A stretch of 64,000 nucleotides of DNA from Myxococcales bacterium. Lineage in GTDB: Bacteria > Myxococcota_A > Polyangia > Polyangiales > JADJMO01. This document shows, piece after piece, positions 36,756 through 44,957 of the stretch. Under the pieces are notes generated by a model, which saw only the letters and a list, made by a program, of their open reading frames with translations, was not told the origin of the DNA and searched no databases. The translations under genes were made by a program, and so were the position numbers. Each line of letters opens with the position of its first letter. The first letter of the stretch is position 1. The stretch lies in assembly GCA_016709545.1 (NCBI GenBank), contig JADJMO010000003.1, forward strand, positions 1 through 64,000, given 5' to 3'.

Positions 36756-38479
36756 GCCAGGGCGCGACCCCTGCGGATCTGCCGGTCGTGGGGCCGCCCA
36801 TCGTCTCGCGGGTGCTCGTCGTCTCCGCGGATCCCGAGATCCACAGCACGATCGCGCGGGCGCTCGAGCTCTACGCCTCCGACGAGACCCAGGTCGTCCG
36901 CCTGTTCCACGCCGAGACCGCGTCCGATGCGCTCGCGCTCGCCACGGCGCAGTCGCCCCGCATCGCCTTCGTCGACGTCACCCTCGGGCAGGGCGCGGGC
37001 ATCGGCCTCGTGCACTTCTTGCCGGCCAGCGTCGCGGGGCTCGTCGTCGTGGCGATCGTCCCCGAGGGCGCCAACGGCGACGTGCGCCTGGTGGAGCAGG
37101 CCGCGTCGCTCGGCGCCTCGTGGGTGCTGCTCGGGGAGCTGACCGGCGACGACGTGCTCCGCGCGTTCGGGCGGGTGTCGCCGGGCTCCCTGTCCACGCC
37201 GCCTCCGCGCTTCGCGACGCAACCCCCGCTCGCCGAGCCGCCCGAGACGCGGCGCGCGCTCGCCATCTCCGACACCCGCACCCTCGTCGATCTCGACGCC
37301 ACGCTCGGGGCGCTCGCCTCTTCGCTGCCGCGCGCCGATCCCCGCGTGCCGCTCTGCCACGAGCTTCGGGCGGCCCTCGAGCGGTGCACCGCCGACGAGC
37401 GCGTGCGTCGCGCCACGCTGCAGGATCCCTCCACGTCGGCCTATTCGTTCGCCTATTTCGTCGACCTCGCCGGTCGCGAGATCGACCTCGCGCGCCGTCA
37501 CGGGCGGCGGTTCGCGCTCGCCACCATCGAGCTCGCTCCGGGCGCGCTCGACCCGCGCACGGCCGTCGAGGTGGTGCTCGGTGCGGTGCGCGACACCGAC
37601 GTCGTGGCGCGCGCAGAGGAGCACGAGCTGCTCCTGCTCCTGCCCGAGACCGGCACCAAGGGCGCGCGCACGCTGCGTCGTCGGGTGATCGAGCGCATCC
37701 ACACCCACGCCCGTCGCAACCTCGAGAAGCCGCCGCTGCGCATGGGCATCGCGGGCTTCCCGTGGGACGGCGAGGACCTCTCGCGCCTGCTCCGCGTCGC
37801 CCGTCGACGCGCGGAGCGGTGGTCGCAGTGGGACACGCCGAGCGCCACGCAGGCCCTCCTGCAGCGCGCGGTCGACGCCCTCGCCCGCGGCATCCTCCCC
37901 GACGCGATCGGCCCGCTCTGCCCGATCGACGTGCCGCTGCGGGAGGCGTGGTCGATCTTCGACACCCTGGTGCGCGAGTCCACGCGCGCCGGTGACGCCA
38001 CGATCGCCTTGCACGCGCCGCACGACGCCTCGGTGGAGACCGTGGGCCTCGGCCCCTCGGTTCGGGCGGCCGCGCTCGAGGCGATCGGCGCGGCAGACTC
38101 GCGGGGGGCCGACGCCTTCGGACCGACGTCCGCGCAGCGCAGCTCGCGCCGTGACGGCGTGCCGAGCGAGCGCGCCGCGCCGCGCGAGGGGCGCGACGTG
38201 CTCTCGGTGGTCACTGGCGTGTCGCGCCTCGCCGACGGACGGTTCGCGGGCCTCGAGGTCGCCGCGCTGCTGTGCGAGCACGCGAGCTACGGGATCGTCG
38301 GGCGCACGGTCGAAGGGCGGCTCCTCGCGCTCCATGGTTACGATCTGCCCTTCGCCGAGGCGCTCCTCGGCACCCTCGATCAGCCGACCTACCGGCGCGG
38401 CGCGGTGGCCGACGGCTCCACGTCGCCCTCGTCGCCCATCTCGCGCGCGCGCAGCGATCCCGCGGGTTTGCGTCGCTGA
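36752..38479 (+). CDS. receiver-like plus degenerate GGDEF domain signalling protein
   Basis: A 575-residue cytosolic protein starting at GTG 36752, which overlaps the dapF stop. Residues about 20-140 resemble a response-regulator receiver: VLVVSADPEIHSTIARAL with an acidic residue and IAFVDVTLGQGAG with the candidate phospho-Asp, but the conserved Lys is missing (WVLLGELTGDD). Residues about 225-360 follow the GGDEF layout (AYFVDLAGREIDLARRHGRR, LLLLLPETGTKGARTLRRRV, MGIAGFPWDGEDLSRLLRVA), but the GGDEF active loop is EEHELLLL, so diguanylate cyclase activity is unlikely. The C-terminal 200 residues are unassigned. It may bind c-di-GMP or act as a scaffold. Confidence 0.7.
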   Translation: MSQGATPADLPVVGPPIVSRVLVVSADPEIHSTIARALELYASDETQVVRLFHAETASDALALATAQSPRIAFVDVTLGQGAGIGLVHFLPASVAGLVVVAIVPEGANGDVRLVEQAASLGASWVLLGELTGDDVLRAFGRVSPGSLSTPPPRFATQPPLAEPPETRRALAISDTRTLVDLDATLGALASSLPRADPRVPLCHELRAALERCTADERVRRATLQDPSTSAYSFAYFVDLAGREIDLARRHGRRFALATIELAPGALDPRTAVEVVLGAVRDTDVVARAEEHELLLLLPETGTKGARTLRRRVIERIHTHARRNLEKPPLRMGIAGFPWDGEDLSRLLRVARRRAERWSQWDTPSATQALLQRAVDALARGILPDAIGPLCPIDVPLREAWSIFDTLVRESTRAGDATIALHAPHDASVETVGLGPSVRAAALEAIGAADSRGADAFGPTSAQRSSRRDGVPSERAAPREGRDVLSVVTGVSRLADGRFAGLEVAALLCEHASYGIVGRTVEGRLLALHGYDLPFAEALLGTLDQPTYRRGAVADGSTSPSSPISRARSDPAGLRR

Positions 38480-38528
38480 TCCCGGCCGCTCTGGGCAGCG
38501 TCCGGGAGCTGTGTTACCCGTGGCGCAG

Positions 38529-38570
38529 CTCGGCGGAACACCACCCGTGGTGAACCGTCGTGCCGCCGAG
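38529..38570 (+). terminator. nested inverted repeat after the receiver/GGDEF gene
   Basis: CTCGGCGG (38529-38536) pairs with CCGCCGAG (38563-38570). Inside lies a second perfect hairpin CACCAC-CC-GTGGTG (38539-38552). The structure starts 50 bp after the stop at 38479 and ends just before the cobalamin riboswitch. There is no U tract, so terminator activity is a guess. It could also be the 5' end of the riboswitch transcript. Confidence 0.4.
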
Positions 38571-38574
38571 AGCT

Positions 38575-38797
38575 CGCCTCGGTCTGCTCAATCCCGAGCA
38601 GAGCGTGGGCGCGTGACGGAGCGGGCGACCGCTCCGCCGCGAGGGAAGCACGGTGACCCGCGTTCGCGCGGGGACTCCGACGCGGCCCCCGCCACGGTGA
38701 CCGGGGACGACCATCACGCAGCCACTGCCTCTGCTTCACGGCAAGGTGGGAAGGGTGATGGGAGGACGATCCGGAAGCCCGGAGACCTGGCTCGTCG
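38575..38797 (+). ncRNA. cobalamin (adenosylcobalamin) riboswitch
   Basis: The segment carries the conserved blocks of the cobalamin riboswitch in the right order. These are GGGAAGCACGGTGA (38643-38656), the core GACGCGGCCCCCGCCACGGTGA region (about 38680-38701), GCCACTG (38721-38727), GGGAAGG (38748-38754) and the B12-box-like GGAAGCCCGGAGACCTGGC (38773-38791). Stable hairpins fill the variable parts: CGGAGCGG-GCGA-CCGCTCCG (38617-38636, a GNRA loop) and CCCGCG-TTCG-CGCGGG (38657-38672). It ends 43 bp before the ATG of the lipoprotein gene at 38841, whose ribosome site AGGAGGG lies at about 38831. Control by initiation block or termination when cobalamin is bound is expected. The exact 5' end is uncertain. 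Confidence 0.85.
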
Positions 38798-38840
38798 GTG
38801 ACCTCGACCTCACGCACGGATGGGTGCGTCAGGAGGGCCG

Positions 38841-39533
38841 ATGCGCGCTGTCTCACCGTTGTTCGCCTTGCTCTGTTCGCTCGCCAGCGGTCCGCTCGTC
38901 GGCTGTGGGAGCGAGCCCCCGCTCGCCTCCACCTCTGCGCCCGCGGCCCTCGGGTACGCGACCCGCGTGGTCTCGTTCACCAAGGGCGAGAAGGGCGGCT
39001 TCCACGAGGATCTCCTGCCCGCGGTAGTGCTCGGGCCGCCCAGGGGCAACGGGTGCTGCGCCGGGTCGCTCGACGTGCTCTCGCTGGGCAACGGCGGGGA
39101 GATCGTGCTCGCCTTCGACCACGACATCGTCGACGGCCCCGGCACGGACTTCCTCGTCTTCGAGAACTCGTTCGAGGTCTCCGGCGACCCGACCAACGTC
39201 GTGGCCGAGCCCGCCGAGGTGTCCGTGAGCATGGACGGCGTGCACTGGACGGCGTTCCCCTGCACCGCCACCAAGTTCCCCTACGGCACCTGCGCGGGGT
39301 GGCACCCGGTCTACGCGAGCCCCGACCAGCCCCTCGATCCCGAGCACCCCGAGGCCGCGGGCGGCGACCCGTTCGACCTCGCGACGATCGGCGTCCAGCG
39401 GGCGCGCTACCTTCGTATCCGCGACATGAACGGGAGGTTCCCCGCGGCCGCGCCCACGGCTGGGTTCGACCTCGACGCGATCGCCATCCTGCACCCGGCG
39501 GCCTCCTCGGGGGGCTCGCCGGCCGATCCCTGA
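38841..39533 (+). CDS. riboswitch-controlled surface lipoprotein
   Basis: A 230-residue lipoprotein (signal ends in CSLASGPLVGC). The mature domain is beta-rich with VVSFTKGEKGGFHEDLLP, IVLAFDHDIVDGPGTDFLVF, ENSFEVSGDP, SVSMDGVHWTAFPC, and ends RYLRIRDMNGRFP and GFDLDAIAILHP, a pattern of uncharacterised bacterial cell-surface proteins. ATG 38841 has a strong AGGAGGG site; the in-frame upstream 38820 start is not favoured. The cobalamin riboswitch directly upstream implies a role in corrinoid capture or transport, perhaps binding the ligand or its complex at the surface. The direct ligand is not proven. Confidence 0.78.
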   Translation: MRAVSPLFALLCSLASGPLVGCGSEPPLASTSAPAALGYATRVVSFTKGEKGGFHEDLLPAVVLGPPRGNGCCAGSLDVLSLGNGGEIVLAFDHDIVDGPGTDFLVFENSFEVSGDPTNVVAEPAEVSVSMDGVHWTAFPCTATKFPYGTCAGWHPVYASPDQPLDPEHPEAAGGDPFDLATIGVQRARYLRIRDMNGRFPAAAPTAGFDLDAIAILHPAASSGGSPADP

Positions 39534-39583
39534 CCGCGCCGGCCGTGCGCGGAGCGCCAGAACTGCGCTAGGCTCGCCGCTCC

Positions 39584-40375
39584 ATGACGGAGATCGGAGA
39601 GCCCCTGATCCAGTTCTCCGGCGTCAAGAAGCGCTTCGGCACCAAGATCATCTACGACAACCTCGACCTCACCATCGTCAAGGGCGAGACCCTCACCATC
39701 CTCGGCGGCTCGGGCGTGGGCAAGAGCGTGATGCTCAAGATGCTCATCGGGCTCCTCACCCCGGACGCGGGCTCGATCGTCTTCGACGGCATCGAGCTCA
39801 CCAAGCTCGGCGCCCACGCCTACGGCGACATCCGCCGGCGCATCGGATACCTGTTCCAGAGCGCTGCGCTGTTCGACTCGCTCAACGTGGGCGACAACGT
39901 GGCCTACGGGTTGCGCGAGCACCAGGCGGTCAAGCGCATGACCGACGACGAGATCCACCACCGCGTCGGCGCGAGCCTCGAGCTCGTCGGTCTCCCGGGC
40001 GTGCAGGAGATGATGCCGTCGGACCTCTCCGGTGGCATGCGCAAGCGCGTCGGGCTCGCCCGCTGCATCGCGGTGCAGCCCGAGGTCATCCTCTACGACG
40101 AGCCGTCCACGGGCCTCGACCCCATCAACACCGCCCGCATCAACAACCTCGTGAAGGGCATCGCCGACGCGCTCCACATCACCTCGGTGGTCGTGACCCA
40201 CGACATGGGCACGGCCTTCGACGTTTCGGATCGGCTCGCCATGGTCCATCGCGGCCGTATCCTGCTCCAGGGCACACCCGACGTGTTCAAGGCCTCCAAC
40301 GACCCCAACATCCGCAACTTCATCCTGGGCATCGCGCCGCCCGGCGAAGACGTGGCGACCTTGCTCGCACAATGA
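39584..40375 (+). CDS. phospholipid transport ABC ATPase (MlaF-like)
   Basis: A 263-residue ATPase of the MCE/Mla type that powers lipid exchange between inner and outer membrane. The Walker A is GGSGVGKSVMLKML, the Q-loop is in YLFQSAALFDSLNVGDNVAYG, the signature is LSGGMRKRVGLARC, the Walker B is VILYDEPSTGLDP, and the H-loop is VVTHDMGTAFDVSDRLAMV. It is followed by mlaD-like and a small gene. The permease MlaE is missing from this cluster, as the gene before it is the riboswitch-controlled lipoprotein. The permease must be encoded elsewhere. Confidence 0.93.
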   Translation: MTEIGEPLIQFSGVKKRFGTKIIYDNLDLTIVKGETLTILGGSGVGKSVMLKMLIGLLTPDAGSIVFDGIELTKLGAHAYGDIRRRIGYLFQSAALFDSLNVGDNVAYGLREHQAVKRMTDDEIHHRVGASLELVGLPGVQEMMPSDLSGGMRKRVGLARCIAVQPEVILYDEPSTGLDPINTARINNLVKGIADALHITSVVVTHDMGTAFDVSDRLAMVHRGRILLQGTPDVFKASNDPNIRNFILGIAPPGEDVATLLAQ

Positions 40376-40406
40376 TAGACCGGCCGACGGCCATGGAGTC
40401 CACGTC

Positions 40407-41536
40407 GTGAAGCGCGAGACCAAGGTCGGCATCTTCGTGCTGATCGGCCTCTTCGTGATGGGGACCATCGTGTTCCTCATCGGCGACGAGCGGCGCTCGT
40501 TCGACAAGCACTACAAGCTGCGCGCCAAGTTCAAGGAGGTGTCCGGGCTCAAGGCCGGCGCCCCGGTGCGCATGGGCGGCATGGACATCGGCAGCGTCGA
40601 CGCGGTGCACTTCGCCACCAGCGCGAACGACGCCTACATCTACGTCGAGTTCAACGTCGTCAAGATCGCCTACGAGCGCATCAAGGACGACTCCATCGTC
40701 TCGATCGCCAACAAGGGCTTGCTCGGCGACAAGATGGTCGAGGTGTCCCAGGGCACCCAGGGCCACGCCTCGATCCCCGACGGGGGCATGGTCACGGCCG
40801 CCGAGCCGCAGGATCTGGGGCGGTTCGTGGGCAAGGGCGAGGAGATCGTCGACCTCACCAAGAAGAACCTCGTCAACCTCGAGATCGTCACCAAGAGCTT
40901 CGCCGACCCGAAGGTGGCCGAGGATCCAAGGCCTCGGTCGCCTCGATCCGCAAGCTCCTCGACGACGCCGCCTCCAACGACGGGTTCGTGCACCGCCTGC
41001 TCACCGACCCGAAGCTCGCCGACCACCTCGACCAGGTGTTCGTCGAGGGCGCCAAGGCCGGCCGCAGCTTCGACAAGGTCGCGCTCGATCTCCACGCGAT
41101 GATGGAGCAGGTCAAGGACGGCCCGGGCCTCGCGCACGAGGTGGTCTACGGCAAGGACGGCCAGAAGCTCGTCGGCTCGTTCTCCAAGGTGGGCGAGGAG
41201 CTCGCCCTGACGATGCACGCGCTCCGCACCGGCAAGGGCGCGCTGCACGAGCTCGTCTACGGCGAAGACGGCGCCAAGGTCACCAAGAACCTCGAGCAGA
41301 TCACGGGCGATCTCGCGATCATCGTCACCAACATGAAGGCGGGCAAGGGCACGCTCGGCGCGCTGCTCGTCGATCCTTCGCTGTACGAGGACGCCAAGTC
41401 GATCCTCGGCAACGTCGAGCGCAACGCCGTCCTGCGCGCCATCGTGCGCTACACGATCAAGCAGGACGAGCAGAAGGGCGGCATGGCCACCCAGCCGCCC
41501 GCCGTGCCGACGCCGTCGGCCTCGAGCCCGAAGTGA
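40407..41536 (+). CDS. MlaD-like MCE-domain protein (frameshifted near 40927)
   Basis: A product of about 376 residues with one N-terminal membrane helix (VGIFVLIGLFVMGTIVFLIG) and an MCE domain at about residues 38-120 (YKLRAKFKEVSGLKAGAPV, MGGMDIGSVDAVHF, LLGDKMVEVSQG). A long helical C-terminal part follows (LLTDPKLADHLDQVF, NLEQITGDLAIIVTNMKAGK). The upstream frame fails at GAGGATCCAAGG, and one missing base near 40927 links KVAED to SKASVASIRKLLDD. It should tether substrate lipids in the periplasm as part of the MlaF complex. GTG 40407 is the start. The stop overlaps the next GTG. Confidence 0.86.
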
Positions 41537-41871
41537 GCATCGCCGGCACGTTCCCCGAACACGGTTTTCGCGTGCGGCTCGAGCGCTCGGCGCTCGAGGG
41601 CGAGGGCGCGCGCTACCGTGGCTACGCCTACGTGCCGACGGCGCGCTTCCCCCTCGTGCTCGCGATCTCGGGCACCGGCGAGGTCGCGCTCGAGGTCGGC
41701 GCGCCCGAGAACGAGGTGGGCGAAACGGTCGTCGCCACGCTGCCACCCGGAGACGAGGCGTTCGTGCGCCAGCTCGCCAAGCAGCTGCACCGCCAGGCGC
41801 GCGAGGCGCCAATCGAGCAGGGCGGGGGGCAGTGGGCCCGCCGCGTCCAGCGCTGGCGCGGACCCAAGTGA
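41533..41871 (+). CDS. small hypothetical protein of the mla cluster
   Basis: A 112-residue cytosolic protein. It has a run of beta strands (YRGYAYVPTARFPLVLAISG) and a basic C-terminus. No family is recognised. GTG 41533 overlaps the mlaD-like stop, so it is part of that operon. It may be an accessory to lipid transport. The next 90 bp contain a TTAA palindrome that precedes a separate transcription unit. Confidence 0.6.
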   Translation: MSIAGTFPEHGFRVRLERSALEGEGARYRGYAYVPTARFPLVLAISGTGEVALEVGAPENEVGETVVATLPPGDEAFVRQLAKQLHRQAREAPIEQGGGQWARRVQRWRGPK

Positions 41872-41881
41872 CCCCCGGCGA

Positions 41882-41902
41882 GGATTAAGCAGCGGTTAAT
41901 CC
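41882..41902 (+). promoter_or_regulatory. TTAA-containing paired box A (candidate regulator site)
   Basis: GGATTAA-GCAGCGG-TTAATCC is a perfect 7-bp inverted repeat. Its first 12 bases match, at 11 of 12 positions, the first half of box C (read on the minus strand). It lies 58 bp before the ATG of the Cys-motif propeller lipoprotein gene at 41961. TTAA is rare in this sequence, so the match is unlikely to be chance. Confidence 0.5.
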
Positions 41903-41960
41903 GGCGCGCCCCAACCTCTGGTCGAACCCGCACCGGCCCTCGTGGCCAGGAGCTCGACCC

Positions 41961-43292
41961 ATGCGCCTCCTCGGAATCCTGCTGCCCCTCTTGGCCCTCT
42001 CGGTCTCGGCGTGCGACGACGACCGTGCCGCCACCGACAAGTCCTCGCGACGCTTCTTCCTCCCGACCGGCGAACCCACCAACACGTCGGCGCCCGTCCT
42101 CGAGACCGACGCGAGCGGTCGGCTCCACGCGGCCTACCCGGCGTACTCGCGGGGCGGCGCCTACTACGCGACCTGCGCGAGCACGTGCACCAAGCCGGAG
42201 GACTTCGCGGTGGTGCGCCTCGAGACGGTGGGCACGGTCGCCAACGCGAGCCTCGCGCTGACCGCCGAAGGCCACCCTCGGCTGCTCCTCTCGACCGGTT
42301 CGAGCACCTACTTCGCGACCTGCGACGCCGACTGCGCGACCCCCGGCGGCTGGACCACGACCCGCATCCTCGATCACGGCGGCGTGCGCGAGGTGACCGG
42401 CGAGGCCCTCGCGCTCGACCCGGCGGGGCGACCGCGCTTCGTCAGCCACACCTTTCGCGCCTACCTGGGGATCGGTCAGAAGCCGTACGAGACCCAGTTC
42501 GTCCAGTGCGACGCGGACTGCAGCGACCCCGCGAGCTGGCGCGCCAGCGCGATCTCGCAGCAGAACTGGCAGGGCACGCACCTGCGCTTCGACGCCAAGG
42601 GCCGCGCGCACGTGGCGACGGTCGCGAGCGACTGGCCCGGGGCTGGACCGCTCCGCAACCGCGCCGCCTACCTCGTCTGCGACGCCGACTGCGATCGCCC
42701 GGAGAGCTGGTACGGCACCGGCCTCGTCGAGGCCTACGAGAACCTCGTCGCGGCCGTGCGCATGGAGCCGACCGTCTCGCTCGCGCTCACCAAGGACGGT
42801 CGACCGCGCGTGCTGACCCTCGCCAAGCGAGACGACGGGCAGAAGAGCCTGATCTACTTCGCCTGCGACGACGCCTGCACGAACGGCGACCGCTGGACCG
42901 GCATCCGCCTGAGCGACCAGGACAAGCTCGCGGCCGGGCTCGACCTCGCGCTCGATGCGCAGGATCACCCGCGGTACGTCTACACGCTCGACTACGACAT
43001 CGTCCTCGGCCGCTGCGACAGCGACCACTGCGAGAGCGACGAGACGGGGTGGAGCCTCGAGAAGGTCGAGAGCGGCCGCGACATGAAGCCCGACCAGATC
43101 TTCCTCGAACCCAACTGCACCGTGGCCGCGTGGTTCTTGCACAGCCCGTCCCTCGCGATCGGCGCCGACGGAAAGCCGCGGATCGGGTATCAGGCGCGTG
43201 ACATCAGCGGCGGATTGTCGCGCCCCGACCCGACCAAGCCGCGGTGTGTGGCGGGCACCGACATGACCTGGAGCCGAATCGCGCTCCCGTGA
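41961..43292 (+). CDS. surface lipoprotein with six C-x3-C repeats (probable beta-propeller)
   Basis: A 443-residue lipoprotein (lipobox LLALSVSAC) with an AGGAG ribosome site 8 bp before ATG 41961. It contains about six repeats, five with two cysteines three residues apart and a Trp/Phe about six residues later: CASTCTKPEDF, CDADCATPGGW, CDADCSDPASW, CDADCDRPESW, CDDACTNGDRW and the variant CDSDHCESDETGW. Between them are strands such as LALDPAGRPRFVSH and LALTKDGRPRVLTL. This regular spacing suggests a six-bladed propeller with one disulfide per blade. It is cotranscribed with a cysteine protease gene and preceded by the TTAA box A. Confidence 0.78.
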   Translation: MRLLGILLPLLALSVSACDDDRAATDKSSRRFFLPTGEPTNTSAPVLETDASGRLHAAYPAYSRGGAYYATCASTCTKPEDFAVVRLETVGTVANASLALTAEGHPRLLLSTGSSTYFATCDADCATPGGWTTTRILDHGGVREVTGEALALDPAGRPRFVSHTFRAYLGIGQKPYETQFVQCDADCSDPASWRASAISQQNWQGTHLRFDAKGRAHVATVASDWPGAGPLRNRAAYLVCDADCDRPESWYGTGLVEAYENLVAAVRMEPTVSLALTKDGRPRVLTLAKRDDGQKSLIYFACDDACTNGDRWTGIRLSDQDKLAAGLDLALDAQDHPRYVYTLDYDIVLGRCDSDHCESDETGWSLEKVESGRDMKPDQIFLEPNCTVAAWFLHSPSLAIGADGKPRIGYQARDISGGLSRPDPTKPRCVAGTDMTWSRIALP

Positions 43293-43332
43293 CGTGACGC
43301 GGCGCACGCGTTCGGGCACCATGGCGGCAATG

Positions 43333-44883
43333 ATGCGCCTCCGCTGGATCTTCGCCGCCCTCCCGCTGACCCTCCCGCTGCTCTCCGCGGGCTGCTCGAG
43401 CGACGCCTCGCCCGAGGAGGTCACCGACTCCGACGACATCATCAACGTGATCAACTCACGGGTGAAGAACCAGTCGATCGGCAACTGCTGGCTGTACGCG
43501 TCGGTCGGCTGGGTCGAGTCGCTGCACCTCCGCGCCACGGGCGAAGAGCTCAACCTGAGCGAGACCTATCTCACCTACTGGGACTGGTACGAGAAGCTCA
43601 CCAAGTCGGCGGCGACGCCGATGGAGTCGATCACGACCGGCGGGTTCTTCACGACCGCCACGCGGCTCATGAACACCTACGGCTTGCTCGACGAGGGGGC
43701 CTTCATCCCCAACGAGGCCACGGTCGATCTCTCGTCGGCGCAGAGCAAGGCCGAGGCCTACGTGAACGACTCGCTGAAGACCGGCGTGATGCGCAAGGAC
43801 CGCTCGCCGGCCACCGTCCGCAAGGAGCTCGCCAAGGCCTTCGGTCTGAGCACCGAGGTGTCGGCGCAGCTCGACGCCACCTTCGGCCCCGCCGCGCCGC
43901 GCACGCTCGGCACCGTGCCGGCGGGCTTCCCGCTCCGCAAGACGAGCGAGCTCGTCGTCAGCCAGAAGCGCGCCGGCCAGCCCGCCACCAGCGTGAAGCT
44001 CAAGGACGAGATCCCGCGCTGGAGCGAGGCCACGCGGCCCACCAACCGCGCCCAGCTGCGCGGCTACCTGCGGCGCGTGCAGAAGGCGCTCCACGACGGA
44101 CAGCCGGTGCTCGCGGTCTGGAACGTGGACTGGGAGTCCCGCGACCGCGTGGCGGGCACCTTCCCCAAGATGCAACCCGCCGCGAAGATCGACGGCGTGC
44201 ACATGACGGTGCTCGAGGACTACCAGGCGGCCTACGTGCCCAACTACGGCACGCTGCCCGCAGGCGTCACGGTCACCGACGCGACCCTGCTCGACGCGGC
44301 GCTCGCGGACCAGGTCGAGATCAACTTCTTCCGCATCAAGAACTCGTGGGGCAACGGCGTCGACCCGAGCGGGAGCGGCGCGTTCAAGGGCTACGCCGAT
44401 CTCTACTCCGCGTACCTGTTCCCCACCGACGCGGCGGCGCCCGCCGGCCTCGTGAGCTTCGTGCTCCCGACCGACTACACGACGACGGTCCCGACCGGCA
44501 TCGCCAAGGACCTCTGCGACACGGTCGCCACCGACGGGAGCTTCTGCGCGAGCGGCATCGGGGCGGCCTCGACCGACAAGCGCCTCTTCACCTGCGACAC
44601 CGGCCTGTCGGCGAAGGTCCAGACCTGCGCGGCGGTCTGCAGCAAGGGGACCACCGCGGGCAAGGACGCGTGCGCGGAGCCGCCGCCGCCGAACCCGTGC
44701 GAGAAGGCGACGGCGACCGGGAAATACTGCGGCACGGCGCTCGGTATCCTCGCCGGCCAGCCGGGCGCGTCGACCCTCTACAGCTGCCAGAAGGACGTCG
44801 ACGGCAAGTGGATCTCGCCGGGCACCGACTGCCCGAAGGGCTGCATCATCTACAAGTCGCAGTCCGATCGCTGCAAGCCCTGA
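43333..44883 (+). CDS. papain-like (C1/bleomycin-hydrolase type) cysteine protease, lipoprotein
   Basis: A protein of about 516 residues with signal LTLPLLSAGC. The catalytic cysteine is in NQSIGNCWLYASVGW, the histidine in DGVHMTVLEDYQ and the asparagine in FRIKNSWGNGVDP, the order of C1 peptidases. The C-terminal 130 residues form a separate Cys-rich module (CDTVATDGSFC, CEKATATGKYC, CPKGCIIYKSQSDRC). The start is uncertain: GTG 43294, ATG 43321 and ATG 43333 are all in frame, and the last gives a compact signal. It follows the propeller lipoprotein gene directly, so both may act on extracellular prey or matrix proteins. Confidence 0.83.
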   Translation: MRLRWIFAALPLTLPLLSAGCSSDASPEEVTDSDDIINVINSRVKNQSIGNCWLYASVGWVESLHLRATGEELNLSETYLTYWDWYEKLTKSAATPMESITTGGFFTTATRLMNTYGLLDEGAFIPNEATVDLSSAQSKAEAYVNDSLKTGVMRKDRSPATVRKELAKAFGLSTEVSAQLDATFGPAAPRTLGTVPAGFPLRKTSELVVSQKRAGQPATSVKLKDEIPRWSEATRPTNRAQLRGYLRRVQKALHDGQPVLAVWNVDWESRDRVAGTFPKMQPAAKIDGVHMTVLEDYQAAYVPNYGTLPAGVTVTDATLLDAALADQVEINFFRIKNSWGNGVDPSGSGAFKGYADLYSAYLFPTDAAAPAGLVSFVLPTDYTTTVPTGIAKDLCDTVATDGSFCASGIGAASTDKRLFTCDTGLSAKVQTCAAVCSKGTTAGKDACAEPPPPNPCEKATATGKYCGTALGILAGQPGASTLYSCQKDVDGKWISPGTDCPKGCIIYKSQSDRCKP

Positions 44884-44892
44884 GCGGCGCTC

Positions 44893-44957
44893 CTGAGTTC
44901 AGGCGCCCCCCTGAGTTCAGGCGCCCCCTGAGTTCAGGCGCCCCTGAGTTCAGGCGC
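44893..44957. repeat. tandem repeat of CTGAGTTCAGGCGC, four copies, between convergent genes
   Basis: Four copies of CTGAGTTCAGGCGC (44893, 44911, 44928, 44944) have periods of 18, 17 and 16 bp because the C run between copies shortens from six to five to four. Each unit can pair CTGA with TCAG. The array fills the gap after the protease stop, and the last copy contains the stop codon of the small leftward gene. It could act as a bidirectional transcription stop. Confidence 0.85.

Noticed and set aside
38529..38680. cluster of hairpins first considered as tRNA, RNase P, SRP or 6S RNA
   Set aside because: None of the conserved sequences of those RNAs is present. The blocks GCCACTG, GGGAAGG and GGAGACCTGGC identify a cobalamin riboswitch instead.
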